Shown: one piece after another, positions 36,117-45,366 of the stretch
Layout: each line of letters begins with the position of its first letter
Position numbering within the stretch: the stretch's first letter is position 1
Assembly: GCA_018336015.1 (NCBI GenBank)
Contig: JAGXQZ010000039.1
Coordinates: forward strand, 1-64,000
Reading direction: 5' to 3'
Length of the DNA: 64,000 nt
Origin: Algoriphagus sp.
GTDB lineage: Bacteria; Bacteroidota; Bacteroidia; Cytophagales; Cyclobacteriaceae
The notes under the pieces: generated by a model
Told to the model about the DNA's origin: nothing
What the model saw: the letters and a program-made list of their open reading frames with translations, nothing else
The model's database searches: none
Program-made: the position numbers and the translations under genes

Positions 36117-37919
36117 TTAAAATTCTTGGAGTTCAACCATCCTCTTGAACTGAGGATTGGATTCCAAAAGACTCTCGAAATTATTTGAATCAATTATTTG
36201 CCCTTTAGACATTAACGAAATAACATCTGCCTTCCTAACCGTACTTAATCGGTGAGCAATTATGATCATGGTAAATTTCCCCATGAGCATATCGATATTA
36301 TCCTGAATTTGTCTTTCAGTCTCAGAATCTAAAGCAGAAGTTGCTTCATCAAAAATTAAAATATCCACCTCCTTAAATAATTCCCTAGCTATAGAAATTC
36401 GTTGCTTTTGCCCACCACTAATCAAAATACCATTATCACCAAGCTTCGTTTGTTCTTGATCAGGTAACCCTAACACAAAAGCATCCAAGTTAGAAAGCTT
36501 TATGGCTTGATTAAATCTAGATCTAGTCTCTAGATTATCAGGCGCCCAAAGTGTTACATTATTAAAAATCGTATCATTGAAGATCACTGGTTCTTGGGTA
36601 ATATATCCAAACCTTTTTCTGTAAGTAGAAAGATTTACCAAGCTCCTATTTTCATGGTTAACTATTACATTACCCTCTGTTGGAGTCAACAATCCTATAA
36701 TGAGATTAACCAAAGAAGTTTTACCACTACCACTTTCTCCTACGAATGCATAAGTTTTAAGAGGTCGTAATTCAAGTTGTATATTTTTTAATACTTGAAA
36801 TCCATTTGGATAGGAAAAACTAATATTATCGAGTTTTAGGGAATCTATTCTCTTTAATTCATTATCCAAAGGAAATGATTCTGCACCTTCTTTGAATTCA
36901 TCAATTAAATCAACAGAAGCTCTCAGTCCTCCAATATTGGAAATAAATCCTTGCCAACTTCCCTGCAGAGTTACTATAAAATTTAATGCTCGATAAAGAA
37001 ACATTAAACTCAGCATTATAGTGGCAATCGTACCACCGAAGTAATTAACTTGAATGGCAATAATCAAAACTACAACGGATAAAATCATTGGCTCACGAGC
37101 GCTTGACATAATTGCATTGTATATTCCTATTTTCCGTTGATTATGCTCAATTCTATCAATTATATCCTTTAACTTTTCTTTATAGGAAGAAAAATAATCA
37201 GTCGCCTTCAAATATTTGAAATTATAAACTGATTGAACCAAGAAAGATTGATAAGTATGACCCAAATTAGAAAGGCCCACTGAGGCTATTTCAGTATTCC
37301 TAAATAGAACCCGAAAAACAAAATTAGATAAATAACCACCAATACTAACAAGAATGGCAAATTGAAAGTTAGACAACATAGCTAAACCTATGTAAACCAA
37401 AAGTAAAACAGCGTGTTGAACAGAATTGAAGTAGGCCAAAAAACCATAAGTTAATTTAATACCCTCAGAACCAAGTACATTTTGAACTTTACCAGAATCT
37501 AGTTTTAAAAAGTTTCTATAATCTAGATTACTAAGACCATCCACTAATTGGTTTCTAAGGTTTTTTACAAATTGATTTTGGAGTTTGATTTTATACCATC
37601 CATCAATAAATTTCAAAATCGCTTTCAATATAAAAAGAACAACCAATACAATTATAACAGTGGTCAGGTTGAGATTAAGTCCAATTATTCTTAACCAATC
37701 AATTAAAAATTGAAGTTCTCCCATAGATTGAGATGACTCTAGATTCCCACCATCTGCTGCCAGTTGGAATACAGGAATGAACATTGCCAATCCAAACCCA
37801 TCTAGAAGCCCCACAAAAATGCTGAATGATATCAACACGATTGACCTATATCCCAAATAGGAATAAAAGAAAAAAAAGTGTCTGAAGTACTTTTCAAGTA
37901 ATAAAGATAACTTATTCAT
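36117..37919 (-). CDS. PglK/MsbA-like ABC transporter (probable lipid-linked oligosaccharide flippase)
   Basis: This 600-residue half-transporter has an N-terminal domain of six membrane segments (about residues 20-330) and a C-terminal ATPase with Walker A GESGSGKTSL, signature ISGGQKQR, Walker B ILIFDEATSALD and H-loop IIIAHRLST. Unit B has no Wzx-type flippase, so this exporter is the obvious candidate to move undecaprenyl-linked repeat units to the periplasm, as PglK does in Campylobacter. An MsbA-like lipid A or drug exporter is the alternative. It is 6 bp after the unknown capsule-locus gene. Confidence 0.88.
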   Translation of the reverse strand: MNKLSLLLEKYFRHFFFFYSYLGYRSIVLISFSIFVGLLDGFGLAMFIPVFQLAADGGNLESSQSMGELQFLIDWLRIIGLNLNLTTVIIVLVVLFILKAILKFIDGWYKIKLQNQFVKNLRNQLVDGLSNLDYRNFLKLDSGKVQNVLGSEGIKLTYGFLAYFNSVQHAVLLLVYIGLAMLSNFQFAILVSIGGYLSNFVFRVLFRNTEIASVGLSNLGHTYQSFLVQSVYNFKYLKATDYFSSYKEKLKDIIDRIEHNQRKIGIYNAIMSSAREPMILSVVVLIIAIQVNYFGGTIATIMLSLMFLYRALNFIVTLQGSWQGFISNIGGLRASVDLIDEFKEGAESFPLDNELKRIDSLKLDNISFSYPNGFQVLKNIQLELRPLKTYAFVGESGSGKTSLVNLIIGLLTPTEGNVIVNHENRSLVNLSTYRKRFGYITQEPVIFNDTIFNNVTLWAPDNLETRSRFNQAIKLSNLDAFVLGLPDQEQTKLGDNGILISGGQKQRISIARELFKEVDILIFDEATSALDSETERQIQDNIDMLMGKFTMIIIAHRLSTVRKADVISLMSKGQIIDSNNFESLLESNPQFKRMVELQEF

Positions 37920-37925
37920 TTTAGA

Positions 37926-38645
37926 TCAAGCTCGATGCTTGAAGATTATTGTCTTTAATTTGTAATATAGATTATATTTTAATCTTTTAAAGAAACCGAA
38001 GCTAATCTTTTCATTATGTGTGCCATCATAGGCATCATAAGCTGGGTAAGCTGGCCAAAGATTTAATTCACCAGCATCTAAAAGGTATAGAAAGACTGCT
38101 TTCATCAATACATATTCCATGAATACTTTCTTGCTTTCATCAAGATACTTTTCAACAGATGGAATAAAATAATTAAAATAAAAAGTCTTTTTCATTATCA
38201 TCAATCTAGAGTCTGCCCATTTAAGGTTTCTAGTAGGATTAACATAAACTTCTTTTGAAACAAAATTAGTAGGTATTATAACATCATTTATGTTCTTAAT
38301 AACATATCGCCCCGTTATTTTAATCAAGTAATCAACTTCCTTGAGGAACTGAGAATTAGACATCGCATAATGAAATATTTCGACTTCTCCATGTGATTTA
38401 CCCAAATGACTTACCTTTGAAAGGAAACTCATGTATTCCAAGGTATCAAATTGCTTTTTAAGATCAATTATTAATCTGGAATATGTGTTAGAATTTTCAA
38501 TAAAAACAACACGATAACCTTGCTCTAAGTAAAATTTTACAGCCTTAAAATAATCAATTTCTCTTTCCTTCACATCATTTCTACCATTTGGCTCAAGAAC
38601 ACCCAAAGGTTTAATTGTAGCAGTTAAAAGAATGACATAACTCAT
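37926..38645 (-). CDS. Capsule-locus protein with ENS/GKxHGE/KxTGRY motifs, probable GT-A transferase
   Basis: This 239-residue soluble protein shows, in order, VILLTATIKP, YRVVFIENSN, a GKSHGE motif near residue 90 and IKITGRYVI near residue 110. The arrangement of these motifs (nucleotide-sugar-like N-terminal fold, then a conserved K-x-T-G-R-Y) recurs in uncharacterised proteins of capsule loci and looks like a compact GT-A transferase, but no reaction is known to me. It lies between the autokinase and the ABC flippase, which favours a role in repeat-unit synthesis. Confidence 0.6.
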   Translation of the reverse strand: MSYVILLTATIKPLGVLEPNGRNDVKEREIDYFKAVKFYLEQGYRVVFIENSNTYSRLIIDLKKQFDTLEYMSFLSKVSHLGKSHGEVEIFHYAMSNSQFLKEVDYLIKITGRYVIKNINDVIIPTNFVSKEVYVNPTRNLKWADSRLMIMKKTFYFNYFIPSVEKYLDESKKVFMEYVLMKAVFLYLLDAGELNLWPAYPAYDAYDGTHNEKISFGFFKRLKYNLYYKLKTIIFKHRA

Positions 38646-38754
38646 TTTATTGGGGAATAAACAATAATTAGGACAAGAAAGTAAACTTACAATTAAAAGG
38701 TAATTAAATCAGTCACTTATTTTTAGTTGTTTCTTAAATCGAAACACAAACTAG

Positions 38755-41151
38755 CTACGATTTCTTTCTGAAATATCTATTTAAAAAGTTATATTTCTCA
38801 TTTTTATCATCATCATAGTATCCATATCCATAACCATAGGTATAACCATAGCCATAGGTAACATTACTTCCATCCACACCGTTAAATACTGCATATAAAT
38901 TCTTTAGCCCCTTACTAGTTTTTAGACCATTTAAAGCCTCTACGAATGTCCTTTGACTGTAGTTTTGTCTAAATACAAACAAAGTAAGGTCTACATAAGG
39001 CAACAGATCAATAGTTTCACTTACTAATCCAATTGGTGGCGTATCAAGGATCACAACTTCATAATTATTTTTAAGCTCTGTTATGAGATCTCCAAAATTC
39101 TTTGTGAAGAGTAATTCAGCCGGATTTGGAGGAGTAGGACCTGATACTAGAATATCTAAATTATCATATTTTGATTTACTAACCGCTTTATCCCAATCTA
39201 TTTGTCCACTCAAAACAGTAGAAAGTCCAACTTCATTAGAAATTCCAAAGTCATTAAAGATTCTTGGCTTTCGCATATCACAACCAACCAACACGGTCTT
39301 TTTACCTGTCAAGGAGTAGACAGAAGCCAAGTTCATTGCACAAAAAGTTTTTCCTTCGCCCGAGATAGTAGAAGTAACCATTACAGTAAGTTGATTTTCA
39401 TTTGGCGCAGCAAATCGAATGTTGGCTCTGAGTGATCTGAAACCTTCTGCCAATCCTGACTTTCCTTGTTCCAATACTACAAGATTTGACTTCTTCTTAT
39501 TGTAAAGAATTGTAGAAAGCAAGGGAATTCTAAGTTTCTTTTCCAAGTATGACACATCCTCAATTCTGGTTCTAGTTAATTCCCTAATTAAAAGAACTAA
39601 AATTGGAATAATAAAACCGATAAAAATACCAAGCGAATAATTTCGAATCGGAATTGGACTAACCAGGTATCCGCCAGTAGCAGGTTCAATAATTTTATTT
39701 TCTGCCTTGTTTGATGCTTTAGTAATGGCTGCCTCGGCCCTTTTCTCCATTAAAAAATTATAGATATTTTCATTTAGAGCAAACTGCCTTTGAATCCTGA
39801 TTAAATTCTGTTCCGTTTCTGGAAGATTCCTAAATGAGCCTTCTATTTGAGAAATCCTTGATTTCAAATCCTGAATTAAAAGTGCGGAATTACTATCTAC
39901 ATTTTTTAATAATACCTGTATAGATCTGTTAAGCTCTTTAATCTTGTTTGACGTAGCCTGAACAACAGGAGCCTGCTCGGTTAGTGTTGCCAATTGTCTA
40001 GATTTATCGACTTGAAGCTCCATTAAATTAGAAATCAAGGAATTCAAAATCGGATCATCTATCCCAATTCCAGATGGTACAACCAAATCACTGTATTGCT
40101 CTCTTTCTAAATAACCTGATAAATTTCGGTAATAAGTCCTTTTAAATTGTTCCTGAGAAAGCTGGGCCTCTAAGTCAGTCAATTGTGTAAATACGGAAGA
40201 ACTCTCAGTTTCAAGATTGTAAATTTTATTAGAGGATCTGAATGTTTGAAGTTGATTTTCAAATTGTCTTAAACTATCAGAAACTCCAGCAACTTGACTA
40301 TCAATAAATCGGACTGTATTAGATGCTACTTCATTCTTTTCTTCTAATTCAAGGAATAAGTAAGTTTCCATCAATTTATTGATATAAACTTCACCTTTTC
40401 TTACATTCGGAGTCTGTAGACCCATTTCCAAAATTGTACCCTCTTTTTGAGAATTTTCAACAATTAGTTTGCCCGCATACTCCCCAATTAAAGATTCTAG
40501 ATCTCTGAATTTTACCAAAATTTCACCTTCTGAATCAGCGCTTGTCTTGGTGACTTTAATTTCAAAATTGTTAGTTTTGATCCATTCACCAAATGCATAC
40601 TCAGTAGGTTCTGGGATTATTTCCAGCCTAGCCTTTGAGCCATCAGGCAGGTATTTTATATAATCTTTATCCTCAAAAGAGAGCGAAAATTTTTGCTCAT
40701 TTGTCCATCTTATTGTAAGAAGACCCTGAGTAATCTGAGGCTGTTTCCAATTTACTTCTACCAAAATTGGTGTATTTTGGTAAAGCTCATTATTAATAAA
40801 AGTGCTTTTCGTATAATATTCAACATTGAAGTCCAGCTGTCTTAAAGTGGCTTCAGCGATAGGTCTTGACTTTAGGATTGTAATCTCATTTACCAGTCCA
40901 TTCTTTACAGTACCATCTATGCCGGGGCTACTGAATAGGTTGAATTGCCCTTCTGTATCTTTCACAAAAAATAATCCTGACACTCTGAAAACCGGAGTAG
41001 TCATTCTTGTATAGATATAGGAACCTACAAAAAATATTAATATTGATACAAGAATAATCGGCCAAATCCGAATTATCTTGGGAATTACAGATCGAATATC
41101 AAAAGAACTTTCTTCATTAAAAAATTCTTTCTCTTCGGAATCAAGGCTCAT
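38755..41151 (-). CDS. wzc: Wzc-type tyrosine autokinase and chain-length regulator (unit B)
   Basis: This 798-residue inner-membrane protein carries an N-terminal Wzz domain between two membrane helices (about residues 30-50 and 505-525) with a long periplasmic coiled-coil part, then a cytoplasmic BY-kinase domain. Walker A is SGEGKTFCAMNLA, Walker A' VLVGCDMRKPR, Walker B VVILDTPP. The C-terminus has a tyrosine cluster (GYGYTYGYGYGYYDDD), the usual autophosphorylation tail. By analogy with Escherichia coli Wzc it controls polymer length and export with the Wza encoded 4 bp upstream. It is the only BY-kinase in the window. Confidence 0.93.
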   Translation of the reverse strand: MSLDSEEKEFFNEESSFDIRSVIPKIIRIWPIILVSILIFFVGSYIYTRMTTPVFRVSGLFFVKDTEGQFNLFSSPGIDGTVKNGLVNEITILKSRPIAEATLRQLDFNVEYYTKSTFINNELYQNTPILVEVNWKQPQITQGLLTIRWTNEQKFSLSFEDKDYIKYLPDGSKARLEIIPEPTEYAFGEWIKTNNFEIKVTKTSADSEGEILVKFRDLESLIGEYAGKLIVENSQKEGTILEMGLQTPNVRKGEVYINKLMETYLFLELEEKNEVASNTVRFIDSQVAGVSDSLRQFENQLQTFRSSNKIYNLETESSSVFTQLTDLEAQLSQEQFKRTYYRNLSGYLEREQYSDLVVPSGIGIDDPILNSLISNLMELQVDKSRQLATLTEQAPVVQATSNKIKELNRSIQVLLKNVDSNSALLIQDLKSRISQIEGSFRNLPETEQNLIRIQRQFALNENIYNFLMEKRAEAAITKASNKAENKIIEPATGGYLVSPIPIRNYSLGIFIGFIIPILVLLIRELTRTRIEDVSYLEKKLRIPLLSTILYNKKKSNLVVLEQGKSGLAEGFRSLRANIRFAAPNENQLTVMVTSTISGEGKTFCAMNLASVYSLTGKKTVLVGCDMRKPRIFNDFGISNEVGLSTVLSGQIDWDKAVSKSKYDNLDILVSGPTPPNPAELLFTKNFGDLITELKNNYEVVILDTPPIGLVSETIDLLPYVDLTLFVFRQNYSQRTFVEALNGLKTSKGLKNLYAVFNGVDGSNVTYGYGYTYGYGYGYYDDDKNEKYNFLNRYFRKKS

Positions 41152-41155
41152 AGTT

Positions 41156-41983
41156 TTAATTATTCTGGACTAAAGTAAGTATTAAGGCAATTGCGGTAAT
41201 TGAGGTTGAAAGCAAGGTAAGGGTTTCAACTAAGGTACTTCCTGCACCTATTTCCCTCACCTTCATGGGTTCAGCATAGATTAGATCATTAGGCTTTAGC
41301 CAGTAGTATTCAGATGTAAGTAAACTTCTATCCAATAAATTTATCTTATGGATTTGGGAGCCATCTGGATATTGTCTTATCAAAAGTACTTCGTTCCTTT
41401 TAGCCAACCTGCTCAAATCACCTGCAAAAGCTATGGCTTCGAAGATGGTAACTCTATTTTGAAGAATAGTGAACTTACCAGAATTATTGAACTCACCAAG
41501 CGCGCTGAATCTAACTCCACCTAATCGCACCCTTACAAAATACTCTCCTTCCTTAACATATTTTTTCACTTCCTCTTCAACCAAAATCTTTGCCTGCTCT
41601 ATAGTCAGACCTTCTAACCTCACTTCTCCAATTAAAGGTAATTCAATTTTACCGTCATCATCAATTGTAAAGCCATTCATAAAAAAGACATCCCCAACAC
41701 TTTGACCTCCAGCCATTTGATTCATTACCTGATCATTACTTGTCGCCATGAGTAATCTATTGAGATCTTGATCAGTTGTTTTGACATTTACTTCTACGAT
41801 ATCATTGACCTGCAGTAAGTATTGTTCTGTCTGATAAGGATACTTTACGCTTGATTCTACAAGGGGAGTAGTGCTCCCTTCTAACTCTTGCATGTAAACA
41901 AGCTTTTTATTTGAGACGCACGAATTCAATATTATTAGGGAAATGCAGAACAATAGAATTAATCGAAGTTGCTTTAGAATCAT
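41156..41983 (-). CDS. wza: Polysaccharide export lipoprotein, Wza family (unit B)
   Basis: This 275-residue outer-membrane export lipoprotein has a signal peptide ending in the lipobox L-N-S-C (Cys22). A polysaccharide export domain (about residues 50-150, with YLLQVNDIVEVNVKTT and GKIELPLIGEVRLEGLTIEQA) is followed by one SLBB domain (FSALGEFNNSGKFTIL) and a hydrophobic C-terminal helix. It is much shorter than the exporter of unit A. Together with the adjacent Wzc it would form the trans-envelope channel. The gene lies 72 bp after the UDP-sugar dehydrogenase gene. Confidence 0.93.
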   Translation of the reverse strand: MILKQLRLILLFCISLIILNSCVSNKKLVYMQELEGSTTPLVESSVKYPYQTEQYLLQVNDIVEVNVKTTDQDLNRLLMATSNDQVMNQMAGGQSVGDVFFMNGFTIDDDGKIELPLIGEVRLEGLTIEQAKILVEEEVKKYVKEGEYFVRVRLGGVRFSALGEFNNSGKFTILQNRVTIFEAIAFAGDLSRLAKRNEVLLIRQYPDGSQIHKINLLDRSLLTSEYYWLKPNDLIYAEPMKVREIGAGSTLVETLTLLSTSITAIALILTLVQNN

Positions 41984-42055
41984 TTGAATTTGGGTAAAGT
42001 GGTTTTCAAAAATATGAATTTATCAAGATTATAAAGTTCAATTTACTTCTAAAAA

Positions 42056-43360
42056 TCAAAGTCTTGCATCAACTTCAGATTTTGGTAAAAATCCTTTCAC
42101 GTCAAAAATTACTTGATTGCGATTTTTTCTCAATGATAATGTACGGAATTGATTATGGGAAACCGCCAATACAATAGCTGAATAGTCAGATAATTTAGGA
42201 ACTTGATCTGCTGATGTAATAAAAATTCCATACTCTTTTTGTACTTCCTCTGGATTAGCCCACGGGTCGTACACATCAACATCCATATCAAATGACTTCA
42301 ATTCATTGTAAATGTCAATTACTCGTGTGTTTCTGACATCAGGACAATCTTCTTTGAATGTAAAACCTAATATTAAAACTTTCGAATCAATAACTTTCAG
42401 ATCTTTTCTCATCATGAGCTTTATGACCTCTGTAGCCACATATTTTCCCATACTGTCGTTTAAGCGCCGACCTGCCAGAATAATTTCTGGATGATATCCA
42501 ACTTCTTGCGCTTTTTGAGCCAAATAAAAAGGATCAACTCCAATACAATGTCCTCCAACAAGTCCAGGTTTGAATTTGAGAAAATTCCATTTTGTACCCG
42601 CTGCCTCCAAAACTTCATGAGTATCAATTCCAAGCAAGTTGAAGATTTTTGACAGCTCGTTAACGAATGCAATATTGATGTCACGTTGAGAATTCTCAAT
42701 CACTTTCGCAGCCTCAGCTACTTTGATAGAAGACGCCTTATGAGTGCCCGCTGTAATCACCGTTTTGTAAAGTTGATCCACATATTCAGCAACTTCAGGT
42801 GTACTTCCAGAAGTGACCTTTAGAATTTTGGAAACTGTGTGTTCTTTATCTCCCGGATTGATTCGCTCAGGAGAATACCCAGCAAAAAAATCGACATTAT
42901 ACTTTAAACCAGACACTTGTTCAAGTACAGGAACACATTCATCCTCAGTAACACCCGGATAAACGGTAGATTCATAAATGACCACGTCACCCTTTTTCAG
43001 GTATTTTCCAATGTTCTCTGAAGCCTTTAGCATTGGTGTCAAAACTGGCCTATTGTGCTTATCGGTAGGTGTAGGAACGGTAACAATGTAAACATTACAG
43101 GATTTAAGTTGCTCAGGATCACATGTTGGCAACAAACCTATTTGCCCGATTTTAGGGGAGTTGGAAGCTAAAACGGATTTCAACAGATCGTCTTCCACCT
43201 CAAGAGTATGATCATTACCCTTGAGAAGTTCACCCACCCTTTTTTTATCTATATCAAACCCAATGACAGGAAACTTTTTTGCGAACTCAACTGCCAATGG
43301 AAGACCTACATATCCTAATCCAATTACAGCAATTTTTGAGTCTTGTATAGATGTTAACAT
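42056..43360 (-). CDS. UDP-N-acetylhexosamine 6-dehydrogenase, TviB/WbpO type
   Basis: This 434-residue nucleotide-sugar dehydrogenase oxidises C6 of a UDP-HexNAc to the uronic acid. The NAD site is AVIGLGYVGLPLAVEFA; other features are VPTPTD, YESTVYPGVTE, SPERINPGD and the active-site segment GLVGGHCIGVDPFYLA with the catalytic cysteine. The C-terminal domain has GFTFKEDCPDVRNTRV. The sequence type matches TviB/WbpO (UDP-GlcNAc or UDP-GalNAc) more than UDP-glucose dehydrogenase. It is the first gene of unit B, preceded by a roughly 245-nt leader with a palindromic promoter and an ops-like element. Confidence 0.9.
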   Translation of the reverse strand: MLTSIQDSKIAVIGLGYVGLPLAVEFAKKFPVIGFDIDKKRVGELLKGNDHTLEVEDDLLKSVLASNSPKIGQIGLLPTCDPEQLKSCNVYIVTVPTPTDKHNRPVLTPMLKASENIGKYLKKGDVVIYESTVYPGVTEDECVPVLEQVSGLKYNVDFFAGYSPERINPGDKEHTVSKILKVTSGSTPEVAEYVDQLYKTVITAGTHKASSIKVAEAAKVIENSQRDINIAFVNELSKIFNLLGIDTHEVLEAAGTKWNFLKFKPGLVGGHCIGVDPFYLAQKAQEVGYHPEIILAGRRLNDSMGKYVATEVIKLMMRKDLKVIDSKVLILGFTFKEDCPDVRNTRVIDIYNELKSFDMDVDVYDPWANPEEVQKEYGIFITSADQVPKLSDYSAIVLAVSHNQFRTLSLRKNRNQVIFDVKGFLPKSEVDARL

Positions 43361-43604
43361 TTTAGATATTAATGTTTTAAATAGGATTTAACTTTAGGCA
43401 ATGATTAGATTAACTTTCATAATAAACTGCTTAGACTTATAACCCATTAAGCTATTTATTTCATTTTTCTTCCAAAAATTCAAAGCTCCGCCATCTCAGT
43501 CCCAAAAGAAAGAGTTAGCCTTTTTATAAAACGAACCATACGATCAACAAAAATCTCCTACGTAGATAGCCAAAAGGACTCCGGGGAGAAGTGATTCGAA
43601 AAAT
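43361..43604 (-). promoter_or_regulatory. Long untranslated leader of polysaccharide unit B
   Basis: No gene is visible between the palindromic promoter at 43605-43629 and the ATG at 43360. If transcription starts a few bases after the -7 box, the mRNA leader is about 245 nt long. It contains the ops-like element at 43482-43504. A leader of this length before a capsule operon is typical of loci controlled by processive antitermination (RfaH, UpxY); a riboswitch-like fold was not recognised. Confidence 0.5.
43482..43504 (-). promoter_or_regulatory. ops-like leader element, copy B
   Basis: On the minus strand this reads TGGGACTGAGATGGCGGAGC followed by TTT. It matches the element at 60244-60266 in 20 of 23 positions although both are non-coding. 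The core GGCGGAGCTTT resembles the Escherichia coli ops site (GGCGGTAG...), where RfaH is recruited to paused RNA polymerase. It lies about 105 nt downstream of the expected transcription start of unit B. Confidence 0.6.
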
Positions 43605-43629
43605 AAATGAGTACCAAAGTTACTCATTT
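43605..43629 (-). promoter_or_regulatory. Palindromic operator enclosing the -7 promoter box, copy B
   Basis: Nine-base arms AAATGAGTA (43605-43613) and TACTCATTT (43621-43629) surround a 7-base spacer. On the minus strand the centre reads TAACTTTG (43622 down to 43615), an exact match to the Bacteroidota -7 box TAnnTTTG. A clear -33 TTTG is not seen. A copy with the same arms, spacing and enclosed box is at 60842-60865, so this is interpreted as a regulated promoter of unit B. Confidence 0.65.
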
Positions 43630-43673
43630 TACTTCTTGGCTTGCCTTTTCGATTGATAAATGTTTGTCCTCAT

Positions 43674-45359
43674 TTAGAAGGAGTAAACCAAATTTAGATT
43701 AGCAGAAACAGTGAAAAGCCTATTCCCTCCCTGAAAATCCTTTGTTGCTTTTTTTGATCCATACCATTGGTAATTAGTCGCCTTAACAAATTCTGTAGAT
43801 GAACTAATGTTAAATTTATTCCATTTAAAATCAGCTAAAACGCCCGTTGAAAAATCAAGCCATGGAAACTGATTTGGAACCTCTTGTTTGATTTGATAAT
43901 AGAAATCTTGATGATTTTCTATTCTTTTCAAAATCACACCTAACTTAGAATATCCATGTACAATTGAAGCCTCTAGTATTTGAGTGTTAGCTCCAATACC
44001 CACTCCAGGCCCCATAGATTCGCCAAAATTAGAAAATCCCCTCACTTGATAATGAGTTAACCAGCTTGTATTGGTAACTCCTAACAGAGGATATCGAATA
44101 TACCTATTTACTGATTCTTGCTGTTGGACAATCTCCGCCCTAACTTGAATAAACTTACCAGGATTTGGAAGTTGAAATAATTTTTGAAACCCTAAAATAT
44201 AAGCCCTAGTATGTTCGGGATTTAAAATGAATTCTCTCCAATTAAAATTATGATCATGCTTTCCAAATTCAGAATATATTTCGAATTTACCTTTAGCACT
44301 TTTAAACCTAAAAAATACCGAAACGATCTGATCCTGGGCTTGTTGATCATAAATCACTGAGTTTCCGTTTTGAAATAATTTTTCTTTCTGAAAAACCTCG
44401 AAAACAGGCAATATGCCAGAGAATGTTCGAGGGGTATCTTTACTGTATCGTTGAAAAACCCTGTTAAAACCCACTGAGAAATTCTTTAAAAATTTGGGTG
44501 AATATGTCAATGATAGTCCATTAATATACCTCCAATCCCCAGAGAAAGGCTGAAAATAGAGTGAATTTAATCGTTGATTTTGAGTTGGGGCAATGCCCGA
44601 GTCCTTTGCTTTGCCAAAAAGTAAAGAAGCTTCCAGAAAGCCAATTCCAATATTTGCTGGAGACTTTGTTCCCAAAAATAAATGAGGAATCCCCCTAGCA
44701 TTGTTACTAAAAATAAGACCAGAAAATTGACCTGGTCCCCACCAAATATTTTGAGTGCTAAATCCAAGATGAGCTTTGCCAATAGAAAACGAAATGTAAG
44801 ACTGCCCTAAGTGAGCCAACCTATTAAATTCACTTGGGAACCATTCAGGATTATCCCCAAAATTCCAATATCTAAACCTAGATAATGCTGAAGTCCCTGA
44901 AAGGGAATCTGAGTAACCATTAAAAGCTTTATTTTGACTGAGCATAAATTCTGGCCTAAATTGGATTTCCAAAAAATTAAGTTTGAAAAAAATACCAGGA
45001 GAAAGTAATGTTTGTATACCATTACCATTTTTAAGTCCATAATTACCCCAACCAAAGGGTCGATTTGTATTTAAGATTGTCGTACTAAAAAGCGGGAGAA
45101 TTTTTATTGATTTTTTTTCCAAAGTAATTGAATCAACGACTTCAATGTTGTTATTCAAATTTTTTGTCAATCTTAGGTTCAAATCTTCTTTCAAAGGAAT
45201 TGGCCTTAATCCAAAAGAAAAATCTTTATATCCATTTCCTAAAATTTGTTGTCTTCTTGCAAACTCTTCAAAAACTGGAATACCTGCGGGAAGAGTTTGC
45301 CCGTTTAATCCAAAAACGAAAACTATAAAATAAAAAAAAAGCGAAAAGAAAAATCGCAT
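43674..45359 (-). CDS. wzi: Wzi-type outer-membrane capsule assembly protein
   Basis: This protein of about 561 residues has a signal peptide (MRFFFSLFFYFIVFVFGLNG) and a long beta-barrel-type mature part ending in phenylalanine. Segments such as NIWWGPGQFSGLIFSNNARGIPHLFLG (conserved WGxG and SNNA region) and GDWRYINGLSLTYSP are typical of the capsule assembly Wzi family (PF14052). Wzi anchors or organises capsular polymer at the outer membrane. A longer frame from TTG 45440 would overlap the preceding gene by 74 bp; ATG 45357-45359 is used. It is the last gene of unit A; no terminator is visible between it and the unit B promoter 45 bp further on. Confidence 0.87.
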   Translation of the reverse strand: MRFFFSLFFYFIVFVFGLNGQTLPAGIPVFEEFARRQQILGNGYKDFSFGLRPIPLKEDLNLRLTKNLNNNIEVVDSITLEKKSIKILPLFSTTILNTNRPFGWGNYGLKNGNGIQTLLSPGIFFKLNFLEIQFRPEFMLSQNKAFNGYSDSLSGTSALSRFRYWNFGDNPEWFPSEFNRLAHLGQSYISFSIGKAHLGFSTQNIWWGPGQFSGLIFSNNARGIPHLFLGTKSPANIGIGFLEASLLFGKAKDSGIAPTQNQRLNSLYFQPFSGDWRYINGLSLTYSPKFLKNFSVGFNRVFQRYSKDTPRTFSGILPVFEVFQKEKLFQNGNSVIYDQQAQDQIVSVFFRFKSAKGKFEIYSEFGKHDHNFNWREFILNPEHTRAYILGFQKLFQLPNPGKFIQVRAEIVQQQESVNRYIRYPLLGVTNTSWLTHYQVRGFSNFGESMGPGVGIGANTQILEASIVHGYSKLGVILKRIENHQDFYYQIKQEVPNQFPWLDFSTGVLADFKWNKFNISSSTEFVKATNYQWYGSKKATKDFQGGNRLFTVSANLNLVYSF

Positions 45360-45366
45360 CAAAAAT

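Noticed and set aside
41755..41765. ATGAGTA half-site of the operator
   Set aside because: It is inside the wza coding region, with no second arm at the required distance.
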